In this document: in pieces, positions 42,832 to 51,382 of the stretch
Layout: the number at the start of each line of letters is the position of its first letter
How positions within the stretch are numbered: position 1 is the first letter of the stretch
Assembly: GCF_963422545.1 (NCBI RefSeq)
Contig: NZ_OY730245.1
Location: 1-64,000 of the forward strand
Length of the DNA stretch: 64,000 nucleotides
Direction: 5' to 3'
Source: an uncultured Flavobacterium sp.
GTDB lineage: Bacteria > Bacteroidota > Bacteroidia > Flavobacteriales > Flavobacteriaceae
The notes under the pieces: generated by a model
The model's input: only the letters and a program-made list of their open reading frames with translations
Database searches by the model: none
Told to the model about the DNA's origin: nothing
Translations under genes and position numbers: made by a program

Positions 42832-44097
42832 ATGTTTAGTAAAGATAATTGGGATGAGATTTTACAGGCTTTAACAGCCAATGTTTTCAGAACGGTTCTA
42901 ACTGCTTTTGGGGTATTTTGGGGTATATTTATTTTAGTAATACTACTTGCAGCAGGAAATGGTTTAGAAAACGGTGTAAAAAAAGGTTTTGACGGAATCG
43001 CCACAAACACTATGTTTATGTGGAGTCAAACGACTTCTAAAGCTTATAAAGGATTACCTAAAACGCGTCGTTATGATTTTAGAAATAGTGATGTTGCGGC
43101 ATTAAGGGCAGCTTTGCCGGATTTATTATATGTTTCGCCAAGAAATCAGTTAGGAGATTTTAACGGATCTAATAATGTGGTTCGTGGTACAAAAACTTCT
43201 GCATTTAACGTTTACGGAGATTATCCTGAGTTGATTAAACAGCAACCAATGGATATTATAAAAGGACGTTTTGTAAATCAGCAGGATATTAATGAAAGGA
43301 GAAAAGTTGCTGTAATTGGAAAAGGAGTTATTAGTGAGCTTTACGGAAAAGCAGAAGAAACGATTGGGACTTACGTGAAAATAAACGGGATTAATTTTAT
43401 GGTTATTGGAGTTTATAACTCTAAACAACAAGGTGGAAATGCAGAACAAGAACAAAAAAATATTTTTGTTCCGTTTACCACTTTTCAACAAGCCTTTAAT
43501 TTTGGTGATAAAGTGGGCTGGATGGCTCTTACCGCAAAAGACGAAACTTCGATTACGGCCTTGAAACCGAAAATTTTAGAATTGATTAAATCGCTTCATT
43601 CTATTAATCCTGCAGATGACCGTGCAGTAGGGAATTTCGATTTATACGAACAATTCAACAAAGTACAAAGTTTGTTCAGTATCTTAAAAATCATTGCCTA
43701 TTTTGTAGGAACATTAGTTTTAATTTCGGGAGTAATTGGTATTTCAAATATCATGCTTATCGTGGTTAAAGAACGTACCAAAGAAATTGGAATTCGTAGA
43801 GCTTTGGGAGCTACTCCGGGAGCTATTCGCGGACAAATTTTATCAGAATCTATATTTTTAACTATTATATCAGGAATGTTAGGTATTGCTGTCGCAACCG
43901 GAATTATTGCCATTTTGAATATGGTATTAGCTTCTATGCCGCCCGACAGTAACACGATGTTTGCAAATCCTAGTGTTGATTTAAGGGTTGTATTTGTGGC
44001 CTTATTAATACTAGTAGGATCTGGTTTACTGGCAGGATTTATTCCGGCACAAACTGCAATTAATGTGAAGCCGGTAGATGCTTTACGAACAGAATAA
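42832..44097 (+). CDS. MacB-like ABC transporter permease 2
   Basis: A 421-residue permease paralogous to the preceding one: N-terminal helix, periplasmic core, and the C-terminal FtsX region with KERTKEIGIRRALGA. Two distinct permeases beside a single ATPase gene suggest a heterodimeric transporter. The periplasmic adaptor follows after 37 bp. Confidence 0.93.
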   Translation: MFSKDNWDEILQALTANVFRTVLTAFGVFWGIFILVILLAAGNGLENGVKKGFDGIATNTMFMWSQTTSKAYKGLPKTRRYDFRNSDVAALRAALPDLLYVSPRNQLGDFNGSNNVVRGTKTSAFNVYGDYPELIKQQPMDIIKGRFVNQQDINERRKVAVIGKGVISELYGKAEETIGTYVKINGINFMVIGVYNSKQQGGNAEQEQKNIFVPFTTFQQAFNFGDKVGWMALTAKDETSITALKPKILELIKSLHSINPADDRAVGNFDLYEQFNKVQSLFSILKIIAYFVGTLVLISGVIGISNIMLIVVKERTKEIGIRRALGATPGAIRGQILSESIFLTIISGMLGIAVATGIIAILNMVLASMPPDSNTMFANPSVDLRVVFVALLILVGSGLLAGFIPAQTAINVKPVDALRTE

Positions 44098-44134
44098 ATT
44101 ATCAATCAAAATAATCGATTAAATCAAGAACAAA

Positions 44135-45253
44135 ATGAAAAAGGGAGTAACTGTAACTGTTTTAATTTTTATTGCTTTAGTTTTTTTTGGCGCACTTTAC
44201 TATTTGTATGCTAAAAATCAAGAGTCTCCAATTGTCTTTAAAACAGAGAAAGCAGAAATTAAAACAATTGTAAAAAATACAATCGCAACAGGTAATATTC
44301 AACCAAATGAAGAGGTGCTAATCAAACCTAACATTTCAGGTATTATTGAAGAAGTTTATATCAAAGCAGGAGAGCAAATAAAAGCAGGAGATATGATTGC
44401 AAAAATTAGAGTTGTTGCAAACGTGTCTAATGTTAGCAGCACTCAAAATCAAGTGCAAACGGCTAAAATTGCTTTAGATAATCAAGAGAAAATCTTTAAA
44501 AGACAAAAAACCTTGTTTGATAAAGAGGTAATTTCGGCTAACGATTTTGATGCTGCCCAATTGGCTTACAAACAAGCTAAGCAAAACTATTTGGCTGCAA
44601 AACAAAGTTTGGATATCGTAAAAACCGGAACAACAACATCATTAGGAAATTATGCTAATACTTTAATTCGTTCAACAGTAAACGGAATGGTTTTGGCGGT
44701 TCCTGTAAAAGTAGGAAACCAGGTTATTGAAAGTAATAATTTTAATGAAGGAACTACAATTGCCAGTGTTGCAGATGTTGGAAGAATGATCTTTATTGGA
44801 AAAATCGACGAATCTGAAGTTGGGAAAATAAAAGTTCAAATGCCGATTGAGATTACAGTTGGGGCAATTGAAAATAAAAAATTTGAAGCTCGTCTGACTG
44901 ATATTGCACCAAAAGGTGTAGTAGAAAATGGTGCGATTCAGTTTGAGATTAAAGCTTCTTTAGAAAATAAAGAAAAGACTTTTATCAGAGCCGGATTAAG
45001 TGCAAATGCATCCATTATATTAGAAAAAGCAGATAAAGTTTTGGCGATCAAAGAATCTTTGGTTCAATTTGACAAAAAAACTCAAAAACCATACGTTGAA
45101 ATCGAAACTGTTCCTCAAAAATTTGAGAGAAAAGATTTGGCATTAGGTGTAAGCGACGGAATTTATGTTCAGGTTAAAAGTGGTATCAAAAACACAGATA
45201 GAATTAAAATCTGGAATCAGGGTTTAATTAGTGAAGGTGGTGAGAAAAAGTAA
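44135..45253 (+). CDS. Efflux periplasmic adaptor (HlyD/MacA family) 1
   Basis: A 372-residue membrane-fusion protein: N-terminal anchor (about 5-25), barrel-sandwich/lipoyl half (GNIQPNEEVLIKPNISGIIEEV), alpha-helical hairpin (about 95-165), second lipoyl half and beta-barrel. It would link the two permeases to the outer-membrane TolC encoded next. It completes an ATPase-permease-permease-adaptor operon. Confidence 0.92.
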   Translation: MKKGVTVTVLIFIALVFFGALYYLYAKNQESPIVFKTEKAEIKTIVKNTIATGNIQPNEEVLIKPNISGIIEEVYIKAGEQIKAGDMIAKIRVVANVSNVSSTQNQVQTAKIALDNQEKIFKRQKTLFDKEVISANDFDAAQLAYKQAKQNYLAAKQSLDIVKTGTTTSLGNYANTLIRSTVNGMVLAVPVKVGNQVIESNNFNEGTTIASVADVGRMIFIGKIDESEVGKIKVQMPIEITVGAIENKKFEARLTDIAPKGVVENGAIQFEIKASLENKEKTFIRAGLSANASIILEKADKVLAIKESLVQFDKKTQKPYVEIETVPQKFERKDLALGVSDGIYVQVKSGIKNTDRIKIWNQGLISEGGEKK

Positions 45254-45290
45254 TCTGAAATTCTAAAGTTTTTTGGGTTTTAAAAAATGT

Positions 45291-45298
45291 TAAATTTG
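45291..45298 (+). promoter_or_regulatory. -7 promoter element of tolC-like gene
   Basis: TAAATTTG, 32 bp before the ATG at 45331, with TTTG at 45272-45275 as a possible -33 element at somewhat short spacing. Confidence 0.5.
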
Positions 45299-45330
45299 CG
45301 TAGCCATTGCTATGCTTTCATTCAAAATAT

Positions 45331-46782
45331 ATGAAAATAAATAAATATAATAGTCTTGTTTTTGCGGTGTTATTTGGACTTGGATTTTCGGGCCACGCAC
45401 AATCTAAACAATGGACTCTGGAAGAATGCGTGCGATATGCATTAGATAATAATATCACAATAAAATTATCAGAGTTAGATGTGCAAACTGCTGATATTGC
45501 TAAAAAGGATGCATTTGGTAGGTATCTTCCATCAGTAAGTGGGAGTGCTTCACACTCCTGGAATATTGGTTTGAACCAAGATGTTACAACTGGTGTTTTG
45601 CGTAATCAGACTACGCAGTATTCATCTGTAGGTTTAAATGCAGGAGTTGATATCTATAAAGGTTTGCAAAATCAAAATAATTTCAGAAAAGCTAAACTTT
45701 CTATTATAGCTTCACAATATCAATTGCTGAAAATGCAGGAAGATATTTCGCTGAATGTTGCTAATGCATTCCTTCAAATTTTATCTTATAAAGAAGAATT
45801 AAAAGTAAAAAAAGAACAACTAACGATCGATGAAAAACGTTTATCACGTTCTGAAGAAATGGTAAGTGCAGGAACAATTCCAAGAGGAGATTTGTATGAT
45901 CTAAAAGCGACTATTGCGACAGATAAACAAAATATTACGGTTTCAGAGAATAATTTATTGATCTCAAAATTAAGTTTAGCTCAGCTTTTACAACTAAAAG
46001 AATTTGCAGATTTTGATGTAATCGATGATACAAATGCAAAAGATGAAAATAATATCATGGCGCAAAATCCAATTGATATTTATAATAAAGCCAAAGAAAC
46101 CAGAACAGAATTAAAGCTGGCACAAACAAATCTTGAGATTGCTCAGAAAAATGTAGCAATAGCAAAAGGAGCTTATCAGCCTACTTTGAGTGCTTTTTAT
46201 AGTTTTAATACAAGAGCCAGTTACTCTGATGTTGTAAGAGGAATGGTTCCAAATACTGCCAATCCAACATCTCAGATTGGTTTTGTTGAAGGAACTAACC
46301 AGACGGTATTGCAAAATAATTTTTCTCCTGTCTTAGGAAGTGCAAAACCTATATTTGATCAATTTAGTAATAATAAAGGACAATCATTTGGATTCCAGCT
46401 TTCTGTACCAATTTTCAATGGTTTTTCTGTTAGAAATAATGTAGAGCGTAATAAAGTAAGTTTAGAGAAATCTAAAATAGATTTAGAACAAAAAAGTTTA
46501 GATTTGCAGCGTAATGTTTTTACTGCTTTTACAAATGCAAAAGGAGCTTTAAATACCTATGAATCATCAACGGTAACATTAGAAGCCAGACAACAGGCTT
46601 ATAATTATGCCAAAGAAAAGTATGACGTAGGATTAATGAACTCTTTTGAATTTACTCAGGCTCAAACATTGTTGACTAATGCACAGTCAGACGTTATTAG
46701 AACAAAATACGATTACATGTTTAAAGTAAAGATACTTGAATTCTATTTTGGAATTCCAATTGTCCCGATTATCAAAAAATAG
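45331..46782 (+). CDS. TolC-family outer-membrane efflux protein
   Basis: A 483-residue outer-membrane channel of the TolC family: signal peptide (ending FSGHAQ), then two repeats of paired long helices and barrel strands. The EECVRYALDNN start and the FGFQLSVPIFNGF strand are typical. The frame is open back to 45307, but the ATG at 45331 gives the proper signal peptide. It lies between two adaptor genes and can serve either or both. Confidence 0.93.
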   Translation: MKINKYNSLVFAVLFGLGFSGHAQSKQWTLEECVRYALDNNITIKLSELDVQTADIAKKDAFGRYLPSVSGSASHSWNIGLNQDVTTGVLRNQTTQYSSVGLNAGVDIYKGLQNQNNFRKAKLSIIASQYQLLKMQEDISLNVANAFLQILSYKEELKVKKEQLTIDEKRLSRSEEMVSAGTIPRGDLYDLKATIATDKQNITVSENNLLISKLSLAQLLQLKEFADFDVIDDTNAKDENNIMAQNPIDIYNKAKETRTELKLAQTNLEIAQKNVAIAKGAYQPTLSAFYSFNTRASYSDVVRGMVPNTANPTSQIGFVEGTNQTVLQNNFSPVLGSAKPIFDQFSNNKGQSFGFQLSVPIFNGFSVRNNVERNKVSLEKSKIDLEQKSLDLQRNVFTAFTNAKGALNTYESSTVTLEARQQAYNYAKEKYDVGLMNSFEFTQAQTLLTNAQSDVIRTKYDYMFKVKILEFYFGIPIVPIIKK

Positions 46783-46786
46783 TTAT

Positions 46787-48079
46787 ATGAAAAAAAAGAC
46801 GGTTTATTTCTTAGTAGGCGGAGCGGTAATTGTTATTATAGCTTTGGTTGGTCTTTCGAAATCGGGAGTAATAGGAAATAAGGATGAAGGCAAAGAAGTT
46901 GAAGTTTCAAAAGTAATGGCTTCGACAATTGTCGAAACAGTTTCTGCAACTGGTAAAATTCAGCCGGAAATTGAAGTAAAACTTTCTTCAATGGTTTCAG
47001 GGGAAATTATTGCACTAAATGTAAAAGAAGGTCAGGTTGTAAAAAAAGGAGATTTATTGGTAAAAATAAATCCTGATTTATACACTTCAGGATTACAAAG
47101 ATCTGTTGCAAATTTATCAGGGACAAAAGCAGGTTTAACACAATCTGAAGCAAGTTATAAAGAAGCTAAAGCCAGTTATGAGCGTAACAAAACACTTTAT
47201 GAGAAAGGTGTAATTTCAAAATCAGATTGGGATAAATCAGTTTCAGCTTATGAAGTGGCAAAAGCTACTAAACAAAGTTCGTATTACAATGTTCAAAGTG
47301 CATCTGCAACTGTAACCGAAGCTAAAGATAATCTTGGACGTACTTTGATTTACGCTCCTGCAGATGGGACAATTTCAGTATTAAATGTTGAATTAGGCGA
47401 GCGTGTTTTAGGAACGCAGCAAATGGCAGGAACAGAGCTTTTGAGAGTGGCAAACCTGAACAACATGGAAGTTGAAGTTGATGTAAACGAAAATGATATT
47501 GTTAAGGTAAAAATAGGCGATGAAGCTAATGTTGAAGTAGATGCTTATTTAAAAAAGAAATTTAAAGGTATTGTAACCAGTATTTCTAATTCTGCAAGTA
47601 CTACTTTGACCTCAGATCAGGTTACTAATTTTAAAGTTAAAGTTCGTATTTTAAAAGAATCATATAAGGATTTATTAGAAGGTCAGCCAAGTACATATTC
47701 GCCTTTCAGACCTGGAATGACGGCTACTGTTGATGTTATTACAAGAACTAAAAAGAACGTTTTGGCAGTGCCAATTAGTTCTGTTGTGGTGAAATCTGAT
47801 ACAACTGCCGTTAAAGATTTTAAAGTAGAAGATCCTAATGAAGATAAAAAAGCAGCTCCAAAAAGCGATAAAAAGTTTGAATGCGTTTTTGTAAAAGTAG
47901 GAGAAAAAGCTAAAATCAGAATCATTAAAACCGGTATTCAGGACGATACTAATATCGAAGTAATGTCAGGTTTAAAATCCGGAGATGTGGTAATCACAGG
48001 ACCTTATACTACAGTTTCTAAAGAATTAAATTCGGGTGATAAAGTAAAACTTAAAAAAGCTGATACGGCTAAGAAATAA
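46787..48079 (+). CDS. Efflux periplasmic adaptor (HlyD/MacA family) 2
   Basis: A 430-residue membrane-fusion protein starting 4 bp after the tolC-like stop, so the two are surely co-transcribed. Features: N-terminal anchor (about 5-23), lipoyl halves (GKIQPEIEVKLSSMVSG), a helical hairpin (about 110-185), a beta-barrel domain, and a C-terminal region with a Lys/Asp-rich linker (about 345-370, D-P-N-E-D-K-K-A-A-P) not seen in adaptor 1. No inner-membrane partner follows; it may share the upstream ABC permeases. Confidence 0.92.
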   Translation: MKKKTVYFLVGGAVIVIIALVGLSKSGVIGNKDEGKEVEVSKVMASTIVETVSATGKIQPEIEVKLSSMVSGEIIALNVKEGQVVKKGDLLVKINPDLYTSGLQRSVANLSGTKAGLTQSEASYKEAKASYERNKTLYEKGVISKSDWDKSVSAYEVAKATKQSSYYNVQSASATVTEAKDNLGRTLIYAPADGTISVLNVELGERVLGTQQMAGTELLRVANLNNMEVEVDVNENDIVKVKIGDEANVEVDAYLKKKFKGIVTSISNSASTTLTSDQVTNFKVKVRILKESYKDLLEGQPSTYSPFRPGMTATVDVITRTKKNVLAVPISSVVVKSDTTAVKDFKVEDPNEDKKAAPKSDKKFECVFVKVGEKAKIRIIKTGIQDDTNIEVMSGLKSGDVVITGPYTTVSKELNSGDKVKLKKADTAKK

Positions 48080-48104
48080 ATAGAATATCTTTAACGAAAT
48101 TGCC

Positions 48105-48164
48105 ATCCTGAACGAAGTTGAAGGCTGGCAAAGTGAAAAGGGCTTCGACTTCGCTCAGCCTGAT
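48105..48164. repeat. Imperfect inverted repeat before tsaB
   Basis: Arms 48105-48124 and 48141-48164, related to the dispersed element with core CTTCGACTTCGCTCAGCCTGA that I know to be common between genes in Bacteroidetes. It may act as a terminator-like hairpin for the adaptor gene but lacks a T run. It creates a false upstream extension of the tsaB frame. Confidence 0.6.
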
Positions 48165-48195
48165 ATTAATAATCAATTTTAAAAAAATAAACACA

Positions 48196-48870
48196 TTGTC
48201 TTTTATTCTCAATATCGAAACGGCTACTAAAAACTGTTCAGTATCTATTGCAAAAAATGGAGAAACCATTATATGTAAAGAAATTGCCGAAGAAGGCTAT
48301 TCGCATGCCGAAAAACTGCATGTTTTTATTGAAGAAGTAATAAAAGCCTCTGGAATAAATGTTCAGGATTTAGCTGCAATTGCAGTAAGTCAGGGTCCCG
48401 GATCTTATACTGGATTAAGAATAGGAGTTTCGGCAGCAAAAGGATTGTGTTTTGCATTAAATATTCCGTTGATTGCAGTTGATACCTTGCAAACTTTAGC
48501 TTCTCAGGCCAAAGTTTCTGATGGAAAAATAGTTCCAATGCTGGATGCCAGAAGAATGGAAGTTTACAGTGAAGTTTTTAATGCGAATTTAGAAGTCGAA
48601 AGAGCCATTCAGGCTGAAGTTATTACAGAAGATTCCTTCGCAGCATATACTGATGTACTTTATTTTGTTGGAGATTGTGCTGATAAATGCAAACCTGTTT
48701 TAACAAAAGAGAACTTTGTTTTTCTGGAAGATATAAAATTCCCTTCAGCTTCAGCAATGAGTAAAATCAGTTATGATAAATATCAAAAAAGCGACACTGT
48801 AGATGTCGCTTATTTTGAACCGTATTATTTAAAAGATTTTATGATGACATTGCCATCTAAAAAACAATAA
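48196..48870 (+). CDS. tsaB: tRNA threonylcarbamoyladenosine biosynthesis protein TsaB
   Basis: Non-catalytic partner of TsaD in the synthesis of t6A37 on ANN-decoding tRNAs. It is 224 residues from a TTG start at 48196 (S-F-I-L-N-I-E-T-A-T-K-N-C-S-V-S follows the initiator), with the ASKHA fold segment QGPGSYTGLRIG. The frame extends back to 48118 through an intergenic repeat, which is rejected. It is convergent with the MscS gene, leaving a 7-bp gap. Confidence 0.93.
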   Translation: MSFILNIETATKNCSVSIAKNGETIICKEIAEEGYSHAEKLHVFIEEVIKASGINVQDLAAIAVSQGPGSYTGLRIGVSAAKGLCFALNIPLIAVDTLQTLASQAKVSDGKIVPMLDARRMEVYSEVFNANLEVERAIQAEVITEDSFAAYTDVLYFVGDCADKCKPVLTKENFVFLEDIKFPSASAMSKISYDKYQKSDTVDVAYFEPYYLKDFMMTLPSKKQ

Positions 48871-48877
48871 ATCTATT

Positions 48878-49687
48878 TTATTTTTGAATTGTAAAAGGTT
48901 GGATTTTGATTCCGGCCTCGTCAAGAGCAGTTTTGCAATTCTCTAAAGTTTCAGAAAAAACAGCTCCATAATTTACATTTTTAGCCCACGGACGCACTGC
49001 AAATTCTACAGAACTAGCCGTTAGATTTTTTACGAAAACCTCCGGAGCAGGCTTTTTAAGTACTTTAGGATTTGTATTTAAAACATTCAAAAGAACTTCT
49101 TTCGCTTTTTTAATATCAGAATCATAAGAAACTGCAAAAGTCAAATCGGCTCTTCTTTCTCCCTGCATAGAATAATTAATAATTGTTCCGTTTGACAAAG
49201 CACCATTAGGTACAAAAACAGTTTGATTATTAGCAGTTAGCATTTTAGTAACAAAAATTTGAATCTCTAACACCGTTGCAACTACACCTTGTGACTCAAT
49301 AGTGTCACCAACTTTAAAAGGCTTGAATACAATAATTAACATTCCTCCGGCAAAGTTAGAAAGCGAACCTTGTAATGACAAACCTACTGCAAGTCCCATT
49401 GCTCCTAAAATAGCAACGAAAGACGAAGTTTCGATACCAAGCTTTGAAATAAAAGTTACAAATAATAAAATTCGGAGTGCCCATATTAAGATATCCGAAA
49501 GGAATTTTGTTAATGTAGGATCTAAATTTCTTTGAATCATTATTTTCGTAATAATTCTATTGATTAATCTGATAGCATATATACCAACAAATAAAATTAA
49601 AAATGCCGAAATTAATTTAGGCGCATAATCAACTAATACGTCAACGAATTTTGTGGCGTAGTTGCTAAGTTGTTCAGGACTCATCAT
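48878..49687 (-). CDS. MscS-family mechanosensitive ion channel
   Basis: A 269-residue small-conductance mechanosensitive channel: three helices (about 15-115), the Gly/Ala-rich pore helix GAMGLAVGLSLQGSLSNFAGG, then the beta-domain (GDTIESQGVVATVLEI) and the C-terminal alpha-beta domain. It relieves pressure on hypo-osmotic shock. The ATG at 49687 (MMSPEQ) is preferred over a TTG at 49714, which lies inside a hairpin. The leader has an unusual terminator-like structure. Confidence 0.93.
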   Translation of the reverse strand: MMSPEQLSNYATKFVDVLVDYAPKLISAFLILFVGIYAIRLINRIITKIMIQRNLDPTLTKFLSDILIWALRILLFVTFISKLGIETSSFVAILGAMGLAVGLSLQGSLSNFAGGMLIIVFKPFKVGDTIESQGVVATVLEIQIFVTKMLTANNQTVFVPNGALSNGTIINYSMQGERRADLTFAVSYDSDIKKAKEVLLNVLNTNPKVLKKPAPEVFVKNLTASSVEFAVRPWAKNVNYGAVFSETLENCKTALDEAGIKIQPFTIQK

Positions 49688-49697
49688 GTTTATAGAA

Positions 49698-49725
49698 TAA
49701 AAAAACCTTCTCAAAAAGAGAAGGT
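49698..49725 (-). terminator. Terminator-like hairpin in the mscS leader
   Basis: On the minus strand, ACCTTCTC pairs with GAGAAGGT around five T, followed by seven T in total. It lies downstream of the putative mscS -7 element (49738-49745) and upstream of its ATG (49687). It could end transcription from the upstream minus-strand gene or attenuate the mscS transcript. Confidence 0.7.
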
Positions 49726-49737
49726 ATATTAGTGGTG

Positions 49738-49745
49738 CAAATATA
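49738..49745 (-). promoter_or_regulatory. -7 promoter element of mscS
   Basis: Minus-strand TATATTTG, 50 bp before the start codon; the hairpin lies between. Confidence 0.45.
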
Positions 49746-49776
49746 AAGATATTTCTTTTATAAGAAAAATAACTAT

Positions 49777-50184
49777 CTATTCCTTGTCAGTAGTTTCGTC
49801 AATAACTTTATCTGTTGCATCTGCAGCTTTTTCGCTGGCATCAACTACAGTTTCAGATGCAATTGTTTTAGTCTCGTTAGTAAGATCACTGGTTTTTTCT
49901 TTTACAGTATCAATTACTTCACTTATTGAATCTGATGCTTTTTCTACATATTCACTTACAACATCTTTTGCTTGATGTGCATAGTCTGCAGCACTGTTAA
50001 GTATTGGTTCTGAAGCTTCTTTGGCTTTTGCGATTGTTTCTTCGGCAAAAGTTTCTGCTTTTTCTACATAAGGCGCAGCAGCTTCTTTAGCTTGTTCAAA
50101 AGTACTTTCTGCCTGATTGGCTAAATCTGTAGCAGTTTCTTTGGCTGAGCCAAATAAATTCTTAAAAAATGATGATACTCCCAT
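49777..50184 (-). CDS. Alanine/glutamate-rich helical protein (YtxH/LEA-like)
   Basis: A 135-residue low-complexity protein, almost entirely Ala, Glu, Lys, Ser, Thr and Asp, with heptad-like helix repeats (AKEAAAPYVEKAETFAEET). The N-terminus MGVSSFFKNLFGSAKET is amphipathic. It has no membrane segment. Composition resembles YtxH-like or LEA-like stress proteins, but no firm family can be named. Minus strand, between the NifU-like gene and mscS. Confidence 0.75.
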   Translation of the reverse strand: MGVSSFFKNLFGSAKETATDLANQAESTFEQAKEAAAPYVEKAETFAEETIAKAKEASEPILNSAADYAHQAKDVVSEYVEKASDSISEVIDTVKEKTSDLTNETKTIASETVVDASEKAADATDKVIDETTDKE

Positions 50185-50280
50185 TGGTTTGATTTTTGAT
50201 TTGTTAATAATACAATATTAAATCTTTTTTACAAGAATTGTAGTGTTATTGTTAAAATAATTTATTGATAGTAAGTGAGA

Positions 50281-50316
50281 TATAAAAAAAAAGCGTCTGC
50301 CAATGGCAAACGCTTT
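50281..50316 (-). terminator. Intrinsic terminator of the Nfu-type gene
   Basis: Near-perfect stem AAAGCGT-c-TGCCA with TGGCA-a-ACGCTTT (50290-50316, one mismatch); on the minus strand it is followed by nine T. It ends the gene at 50340. Confidence 0.85.
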
Positions 50317-50339
50317 CATATTTTTTAAAGAATGTAATT

Positions 50340-51239
50340 TTATGCATTCACAGCTTCTACTTTGATTGCTTCATCATTCAACATGCTTTTTAGCATATTT
50401 TCGATTCCGCTTTTTAAAGTAAAAGTAGATGATGGACAACCGCTGCAAGCACCTTGCAAAATTACTTTTACTGTTTTGTCATTTTCATTATAAGAGTCAA
50501 AAGCAATATTTCCACCATCGGCAGCAACCGCAGGTTTTACATATTCTTCCAGGATATTGATGATTTGTTGAGACGTAACATCAAGTTTATCAAAAGCCTC
50601 ATCTTTAGTAATATCATTTTTAGTAGCAACTTCAATTAAACTCTCATCTAAAACAGTTCCTCCGTTTTCGATAAATTGTTTGATGAAAGATCTTACTTCT
50701 AATGTGATTTCGTCCCAATTATTGATATCATACTTAGTTACTGAAATATAATTTTCATCAATAAAAACTTCTTTTACATAAGGAAACTTGAATAACTCTT
50801 TTGCTAAAGGAGAAGAAGCAGTCTGATCAATATTTTTATATTCTACCGCATTTCTGGTTAACATTCTGCTAACTACAAATTTTAAAGCAGCAGGATTTGG
50901 AGTTGTTTCTCCGTAAACCGTAATAGGCTGTTTTTTTGTTTTAGTTTCGTCAACTTTTATAATAACACCACCTTTTTCAACAAATGCTTCAATTTGTTCT
51001 GCAACAGCATCTTTAACATCATCCCATTCTACAATACTGTATCTTTCGATAGCGATAAAGTTTCCTGAAATATAAACTGTTTTTACAAACGGAAGATAGA
51101 ATAATTGTTGTGCTAATGGCGATGCTTCCGCTTCATCGATATTTTTGAATTCAAAATTTTGATTTTGGGTAATGAAATCTTCAAATTCAAACTTTAAGAT
51201 AGTCGGATTTTGAGTTTCTTTTATAGTGATTTTTGTCAT
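50340..51239 (-). CDS. Nfu-family Fe-S scaffold with two Nfu N-terminal domains
   Basis: A 299-residue protein that carries Fe-S clusters to apoproteins. It has two tandem Nfu N-terminal domains (about 3-95 and 105-195; both carry SPLA-x-x-LF-x-x-P-x-V-K), then a NifU C-terminal domain (about 220-295) with the cluster-binding C265-x2-C268 in QGACSGCPSS. Duplication of the N domain makes it longer than classic Nfu. It has its own promoter element and terminator. Confidence 0.92.
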   Translation of the reverse strand: MTKITIKETQNPTILKFEFEDFITQNQNFEFKNIDEAEASPLAQQLFYLPFVKTVYISGNFIAIERYSIVEWDDVKDAVAEQIEAFVEKGGVIIKVDETKTKKQPITVYGETTPNPAALKFVVSRMLTRNAVEYKNIDQTASSPLAKELFKFPYVKEVFIDENYISVTKYDINNWDEITLEVRSFIKQFIENGGTVLDESLIEVATKNDITKDEAFDKLDVTSQQIINILEEYVKPAVAADGGNIAFDSYNENDKTVKVILQGACSGCPSSTFTLKSGIENMLKSMLNDEAIKVEAVNA

Positions 51240-51255
51240 GATTTGTAATTTTTCA

Positions 51256-51263
51256 CAAATTTA
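51256..51263 (-). promoter_or_regulatory. -7 promoter element of the Nfu gene
   Basis: Minus-strand TAAATTTG, 16 bp before the start codon. Confidence 0.55.
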
Positions 51264-51382
51264 GTAAAGTTATTTTCTACTAATACCTATATTTGATTTT
51301 TTAATAAAATAATTAAGACTCTTTTCAAATAAATCGTATTAAATTATGAGAGTCTAAATTATAAGCAAACAAAATTGCCTTT

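Noticed and set aside
43698..44105. 135-aa minus-strand ORF
   Set aside because: Antisense to the conserved FtsX end of the second MacB-like permease.
48118..48195. Upstream extension of tsaB
   Set aside because: The extension is translated from an intergenic inverted repeat; the TsaB sequence begins at the TTG at 48196.
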